NCBI GenBank assembly: GCA_022495995.1
Contig: JAFEMH010005380.1
Coordinates: 101,153 to 165,152 of the forward strand
Origin: Adenophora triphylla var. japonica
Taxonomy: Eukaryota > Streptophyta > Magnoliopsida > Asterales > Campanulaceae
Length of the DNA: 64,000 nt
Direction of reading: 5' to 3'
Shown: in pieces, positions 59,446-64,000 of the stretch
How the letters are laid out: each line of letters opens with the position of its first letter
Position numbering within the stretch: the stretch's first letter is position 1
Notes under the pieces: model-generated
Databases searched by the model: none
The model's input: the letters and a program-made list of their open reading frames with translations, nothing else
What the model was told of the DNA's origin: nothing
Position numbers and translations under genes: made by a program

Positions 59446-60617
59446 ATGCAAGACATTGTTAAAATGAATAACGGAATTAGAGGAAGGAATAGAAAAACAA
59501 CCTATGTTTGAGATAGAAAGTGACGACCCATCCCCGATAATGACATCATCACTGCCATTATAAGGGTGGTGGAGAGAGAGAGAGTGGAAAGATTGTTGGT
59601 GATGTGGTGGGTAGCATTGCTGTCAACGAGCCAAGAAGTTTGGGAAGTGGGGTGAGGGACGGCAACAGTATGGGCTTGGGGTTGGGTTGATTTTGTGCGG
59701 GGTGAGCGATTGGAGAAGGAAGGAGGAGGGAAGGTCACACTAGGGTAGTCGCGTTTAAATTGGCGACATTGGGATATAACGTGACCGACGTTTCGGCAAT
59801 ATTGGCATTTGCCTTTGAAGGGTGCGGCTGAGGAGTTGGGGGCAGCAGGTGGTGGAGTGGGAAGGATGGGGTGAGTCGGCTGATGAGGGAAGGGCCGAGA
59901 GGTGGAGGAGTGGTGGTTGGTGTGGGCGACATGGGCGGACATAGGGAAGGTCGGGGTGGTAGTGTTTTGTTTCAGAGTGAGTTCGTGGTGAATAAGCTTC
60001 TCGTGGAGAGCTTCGAAAGAGATGGGATTATCTCGGGCACAGACAGAGTCTATGATGGGCTTATAAGCTTCATAATCGAGTCCCTTTAGGATTTTGGCAA
60101 TAACATCTTCAGTGTCCATGGGTTTGCCAAGAATGGCGAGTTTGTCCGTACATGACTTGATGGACTGCATATACTCGGTTATGGTCAAGGATGATTTGGT
60201 AATGGAGTCTAGGTGATCCTTAAGTTGGAGAATATGGCCTCTAGAGGGGTTGGCGTAGGTGTTCTTGAGGGTGGTCCAAGCTTCGTTGGAGGTTTTGGCA
60301 TGATAAACTAGTGGCGCGACGGCGGTGTCTAAGGTTCCTAAAAGGGCGCTAAGGATAAGGCGGTCTTGCCTATTCCAAGTGGTTAGAGCCGGATTAGGGG
60401 TGTCTTTACCATCGACTTTGATGGTGGCTGTTGGGGGAAGGTGGGAGCCATCAACGAAACCTAACAAATCTAGACCAAAGAGTAACGACTAGACTTGGGA
60501 GGACCAACAAAGGTACGTGAGTGGGGTGAGTGTTTTGCACTGAGACAAGTTGATCAAGAGAATTGGTTTGGTGGGCTCAGGTGAGTTTGGAATAGTGGAA
60601 GAGGATGGGTTTGCCAT
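59446..60617 (-). pseudogene. Copia gag and protease, disabled
   Basis: It starts MANPSSSTIPNSPEPTK at 60617. An in-frame TAG follows at 60491-60489, and the same frame then continues to 59502. The gag domain has LSALLGTLDTAVAPLV and AWTTLKNTYANPSRGHILQL. The zinc knuckle CQYCRNVGHVISQC (CX2CX4HX4C) is present. The protease motif reads WLVDSNATHHITN, with Asn where the DSGA motif has Gly. A one-base frame change occurs near 59565. After it the reading continues to the insertion point at 59446, where it matches the pre-integrase segment at 51766. Confidence 0.88.
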
Positions 60618-60677
60618 GGCAGACTGATGGTGCGGCGGTGGTGCTAGTGGAAAAAAGATCAATAGGCTCTGATACCA

Positions 60678-60910
60678 TAAAGAGGTTGGCAAAAAGTGAT
60701 TTCATTCATAATGTTTTACAGTATTTATATACAAGAAGAGATAACATTTCCTAAAGATTTAAACAATATTTCCTAAGATGTACACAATAAAATATTGATA
60801 TACATGATCAAGAAAATAAGAAATGGAGATAGACATAATCTTCAACTGAATGCTGCTAAGATGAGGGAGAGATTTCCGTGAGTGATGGAGAGATATTTGA
60901 TTTCTTAACA
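60678..60910 (-). repeat. 5' LTR of the copia element
   Basis: This 233-bp repeat differs from the 3' LTR at only a handful of bases (for example AAGAAATC against AAGGAATC, and AAGAAAA against AAGGGAA). The insertion is therefore fairly young. Confidence 0.93.
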
Positions 60911-61067
60911 AAATTAACATCGATGCCAATAATATAAGAAACTAATTTTTTCGTAGTAATATAGAAAAAAAATCGTAAAACTTGCTCCAAAATATTTAAC
61001 GCACTTTTACATAATGAAATAAAATCAGTGTAATTTTATTGTAATACAAACAATGTACAAAGTAAAA

Positions 61068-61249
61068 TACTCCCTCCGTCCCTGAAAGATTGTCTCATTT
61101 GCCATTTTGACTTGTCCCAAAAAGTATGATCCATTTCTAAATTTAGGCATGAATGTTAGTGCAAATCTACTAAGGTACAAGAAGGTGAAGCTCTTCTTTA
61201 ATAATTGCAAAATGTACAACAGAACAATCTTTTAGAAACGAAGGAAGTA
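61068..61249. mobile_element. Stowaway MITE
   Basis: Left end TACTCCCTCCGTCCCTGAAA and right end TTTTAGAAACGAAGGAAGTA pair imperfectly, with AGATTGT / ACAATCT arms. TA borders are present. Confidence 0.75.
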
Positions 61250-61585
61250 TATTTTTAACAAAACATTGACAAGTTAATTGCAACATTTATCATTTGATTA
61301 ACAAAGTATTTCAATGTAGATCACATTATGTGGTTACTAGAAAAGTTTATTTTATATTTTTCTTTAGTAAATGGCTTTGTTTTTTGTTTTAATATTATTT
61401 TTCTTAAAAATGCTATGTAGCTTAGATGGAGCAATATTTAAAATAGACCCAAAAGTTCTTTAAATTATGTAGTTTAGATGGAGCAATATTTAAAATAGGA
61501 AATGGTTATTTAGGTGTTTAAAACCCCTAAATCCGTCTAGCTAAAACTTTCAGCTTGTTGAATCCCAAATTATACTGGGTCTCAC

Positions 61586-61588
<3 letters not shown>

Positions 61589-61667
<79 letters not shown>
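61589..61667. repeat. (TA)n microsatellite
   Basis: About 39 uninterrupted TA units are followed by TATTATATATTTTTTTTTTT. No gene is nearby. Confidence 0.95.
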
Positions 61668-61673
<6 letters not shown>

Positions 61674-61847
61674 TTTTTTTTTTACGATGTTTCACACGCT
61701 AAAAGACGAGAATAGGGAGCGAACGCTGATCGACTATTAGAACTCTCGATCATATGTAGTTAATACCTTGTAATTCGACTCCATATAACTGTTCCAATGT
61801 TAATTTTTTATTTACAGTATTTTTTAATAAATAAATACCTTTTATAG

Positions 61848-62136
61848 GGGCTATTTTTTTTTTCACTACTCTCACACACACACACACCTCACGTGCTCGC
61901 CTGCAGATAAATCACAGGGAGAGAAAAGCTCTTCGTATTTCCTAGGAAATCCTAGGGAGAGAAAGCCTTCCTACTTTTTTTTTTTTCCACTACTCACACA
62001 CACACACACATGCACGCACAGAAGCGCCTAGGAGATAAATCCTAGGGAGAGAAAGCCTTCCCTTTAACTTTCGGGGAGATCGAACCCATGACCACCAAGT
62101 TGAAAGCGCCGAACTCTGGCCAATCGAGCGGGTAGA
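61848..62136 (-). mobile_element. tRNA-derived SINE of a second family, with duplicated body
   Basis: On the minus strand, CTCGATTGGCCAGAGTTCGG (box A-like) and ATGGGTTCGATCTCCCC (box B-like) lie near 62060-62135. A body follows with AGAGAAAGCCTTCC... / CCTAGGATTTATC and GTGTGTGTGTGTGAG, then an A run. The body plus A run occurs twice (down to about 61975 and again to 61855), which suggests a tandem or target-primed double insertion. Confidence 0.68.
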
Positions 62137-62330
62137 ATTTTCAGCGTACAGGGTTACTTTTGTGTACATTAAGTTTGGAGTTCAGTGTCGTCACGAACAA
62201 TATGACTCATATTATATATATTAGTATGACCAAAATAGCGTGTGAAGACCAATTAGACCATCACGTTCCATGTGAACCAAGTCCACCACAATTTATTTTA
62301 AATGTTTCATGATTTAAATTTTCACAATAT

Positions 62331-62470
62331 TTTGGGGGAAACTAGTTTCTCCCTAAGTTATAAAAAGTCCTGTTTTTTTAAACTGATCTTATATTCGTCA
62401 AATATTTGCAAGTTGAAAAAAATTGAACTTTTTATAATTTATGGAGAAACTGATTTCTCCCAAAACTTAC
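62331..62470. repeat. Inverted repeat, possible MITE
   Basis: TTTTGGGGGAAACTAGTTTCTCC at the left is mirrored by GGAGAAACTGATTTCTCCCAAAA at the right. An inner AAGTTATAAAAAGT / CTTTTTATAATTT also pairs. No target duplication is obvious. Confidence 0.6.
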
Positions 62471-62984
62471 TCTTAAATTTTTTACCAAACCAATTATGTG
62501 ACATTATCTTTATACTCTATCATCAATAACTCGATTAATTCATTCACAATCACAACAACAACAATAAGTTTTTTATTTAACAACACAATATTTATTAATA
62601 GCAATTGCAAATTAGCACTCTCTCCATCTTAGAGTGAAGACTAGGTCTCTAAAAAATCGTCTTTATCCTATTAATTAGGAAAAATGTGTTTTTAAATATG
62701 CGGTAACATTTTTATAAGCAACTTAATTTTTTTAAAAACGTTCGATGACATTTTTGTATATAATCGAAACTTCTCAACGCTCTCTGGCACTCTTCAATAC
62801 ATGAACTGCCCTTTGTAACACATAAACCGGTCACCTTAAATACTAGCACTTGCCATTTTTTAACATTTCATTTATAAAAACTTTAAAAGCTCGTTTGAGG
62901 GCATAAATGACATCTTTTGGGGTTTTTAAACCTCCCTTGACTATTATAGATCTCGAAATTTCTTCGCCACCAAGCATGCTAGAT

Positions 62985-63510
62985 ATCAATATAAAAGGTT
63001 ATGGATATTAATTAATTTCATAAGTTTTAATTATAAATATCAGAGACTTTTGGATATTCAGAAGGTTTGTTTGCCATTACCTTGTTCAAATGTGTTTGTT
63101 AATTCATATGCAAAAGCCTTTGTTTTTAATATCCAGAAATCTTTAAAATTGATTAATATTGACATCTAGAAACCCCTAATTTTGATATCCAGAAGATTTG
63201 TTGGTAATGACCTTGCTCAGAATACGCTTGTTAATTTATATCTAGAAGGTTTTAATATTATTATCCAGAATCATTTGAGCTAGAAAACCAATATGCTTGT
63301 TGGTAATGGTATTGTTCAAATATATTTGTTATTTTATATCTAAAAGACTTTAATATTGTTATCCATAACCCTTTAAGCTTGATATTTAAAAAATTTATTG
63401 TCTATGATCTTATTCAAATATGCTTGTTAATTTATATAAACAAGCCTTTAATATTGATATTCATAACCCTTTTGAGGGTGTATACAGAAGGTTTGTTAGT
63501 CATGTACTTA
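62985..63510. repeat. Degenerate tandem array, about four units of 120 bp
   Basis: Units contain, in order, ATATCCAGAAGGTTTGTTGG, TTGTTCAAATATGCTTGTTA, ATTTATATCTAGAAG and TTTAATATTGATATCC. Units have diverged strongly and carry indels. No gene or terminal repeat is seen around them. Confidence 0.75.
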
Positions 63511-64000
63511 GTCACGACTTTTATTTCGAAGGGCGCAAAATTTTACTTATTTACAAAAATGACACCGCACACGAAATTCTTGTTATTTACAAAAATATCA
63601 CCACGGATTTAAAAACACATTTTTCCTAATCACTAGAAAAGATGTTTTTCCTAGATTTTTACCAAAATGAATGACTACTTTCTACTTTCTACTTTGAACA
63701 AATTTAAGATATTCTACTTTTTGTAATAAGCTTTTTGAAAACCATTCTATTTTTTAAAATTTTGGTTTTGCAAGTACAATGTATAATGAATGGAGAAAAA
63801 AATTGATAAACATATTTAGGGATAAAGTATTTTGTAAAAATGTCACTCATTTTTGAGATATTTTTTATTTCTAAAAGTGGTCATTCAAAGTAATATAATT
63901 ATTATCATCATATAACTATAATTAATTTTAATAAAAAATGATTATAGGCTAAAAAAATACAAATAATCAATGAAGCATGATTATATTGCTACATGATGAA
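63511..64000. other. AT-rich end of window
   Basis: Possible remnants of Stowaway-like arms (AAATGAATGACTACTTTC near 63666 and AAGTGGTCATTCAAAG near 63876). Nothing else can be supported. Confidence 0.35.

Larger units (their letters stand above)
48509..60910 (-). mobile_element. Ty1-copia LTR retrotransposon, split by a TR-GAG element, TSD AAATT
   Basis: LTRs of 233 bp lie at 60678-60910 (5') and 48509-48741 (3'). They are flanked by the 5-bp duplication AAATT (48504-48508 and 60911-60915). Reading the minus strand, the LTR starts TGTTAAG and ends CTCTTTA. Next to the 5' LTR is TGGTATCAGAGCC, the initiator-tRNA-Met primer site. Before the 3' LTR is the purine-rich CTTGCGGGAGCG. The order gag, protease, integrase, reverse transcriptase, RNase H is that of the copia superfamily. 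A 7669-bp second retrotransposon sits between the protease and the GAG-pre-integrase region. Without it the element is about 4.7 kb, normal for short copia lineages. Confidence 0.95.

Overview
This is nuclear DNA from a flowering plant, almost certainly a eudicot. The genes are split by GT-AG introns, the protein families are plant ones, intergenic DNA is AT-rich, and there are dozens of Stowaway-type MITEs (TACTCCCTCCGTCCC termini, TA target duplications), LTR retrotransposons, tRNA-derived SINEs, a CACTA transposon and a decayed pararetrovirus. I cannot name the species from sequence alone. No bacterial-style operons, CRISPR arrays or intact RNA genes are visible.

Three host genes look intact, and all lie on the minus strand. 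(1) A caprin-like RGG-box RNA-binding protein (CDS 6922 to 642, 4 exons, 434 aa) whose second intron is 4.3 kb. (2) AMP deaminase (CDS 31652 to 17554, 19 exons, 886 aa), with every splice junction in phase and the metal-binding and catalytic motifs present. (3) An NPF/NRT1-PTR family transporter of the NPF2 type (CDS 47622 to 43029, 4 exons, 635 aa). They act in different processes (mRNA regulation, purine nucleotide balance, membrane transport) and do not form a cluster; they are genes set among transposons.

Layout: 0.6-7 kb caprin-like gene; 7-8.8 kb a pile of MITEs, some nested; 8.8-11 kb rearranged endogenous caulimovirid; 11.2-12.6 kb truncated MuDR transposase; 12.7-13.8 kb broken PPR gene; 14.1-16.75 kb nested MITEs, GGGACG-rich repeats and two dimeric SINEs; 17.5-31.7 kb AMP deaminase; 32-36 kb MITEs, including a hAT element with a perfect 8-bp duplication and a TAA-flanked element with a C-rich core; 36.98-41.99 kb a small TRIM-like LTR element whose 5' LTR is split by a 3.7-kb CACTA element; 43-47.6 kb transporter gene; 48.5-60.9 kb a Ty1-copia element split by a 7.7-kb gag-only (TR-GAG type) LTR element; 61-64 kb microsatellite, SINE and a degenerate tandem array.

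The most interesting structures are the two nested retroelement complexes, whose boundaries can be read to the base from target duplications and equal-length LTRs; the CACTA element with a 1-kb palindromic TATAGGG/CCCTATA array and what looks like captured host coding sequence; and the recurrent TCTCGCGCGAGA palindromes in the gag-only element. I saw no convincing new enzymatic or defence system.
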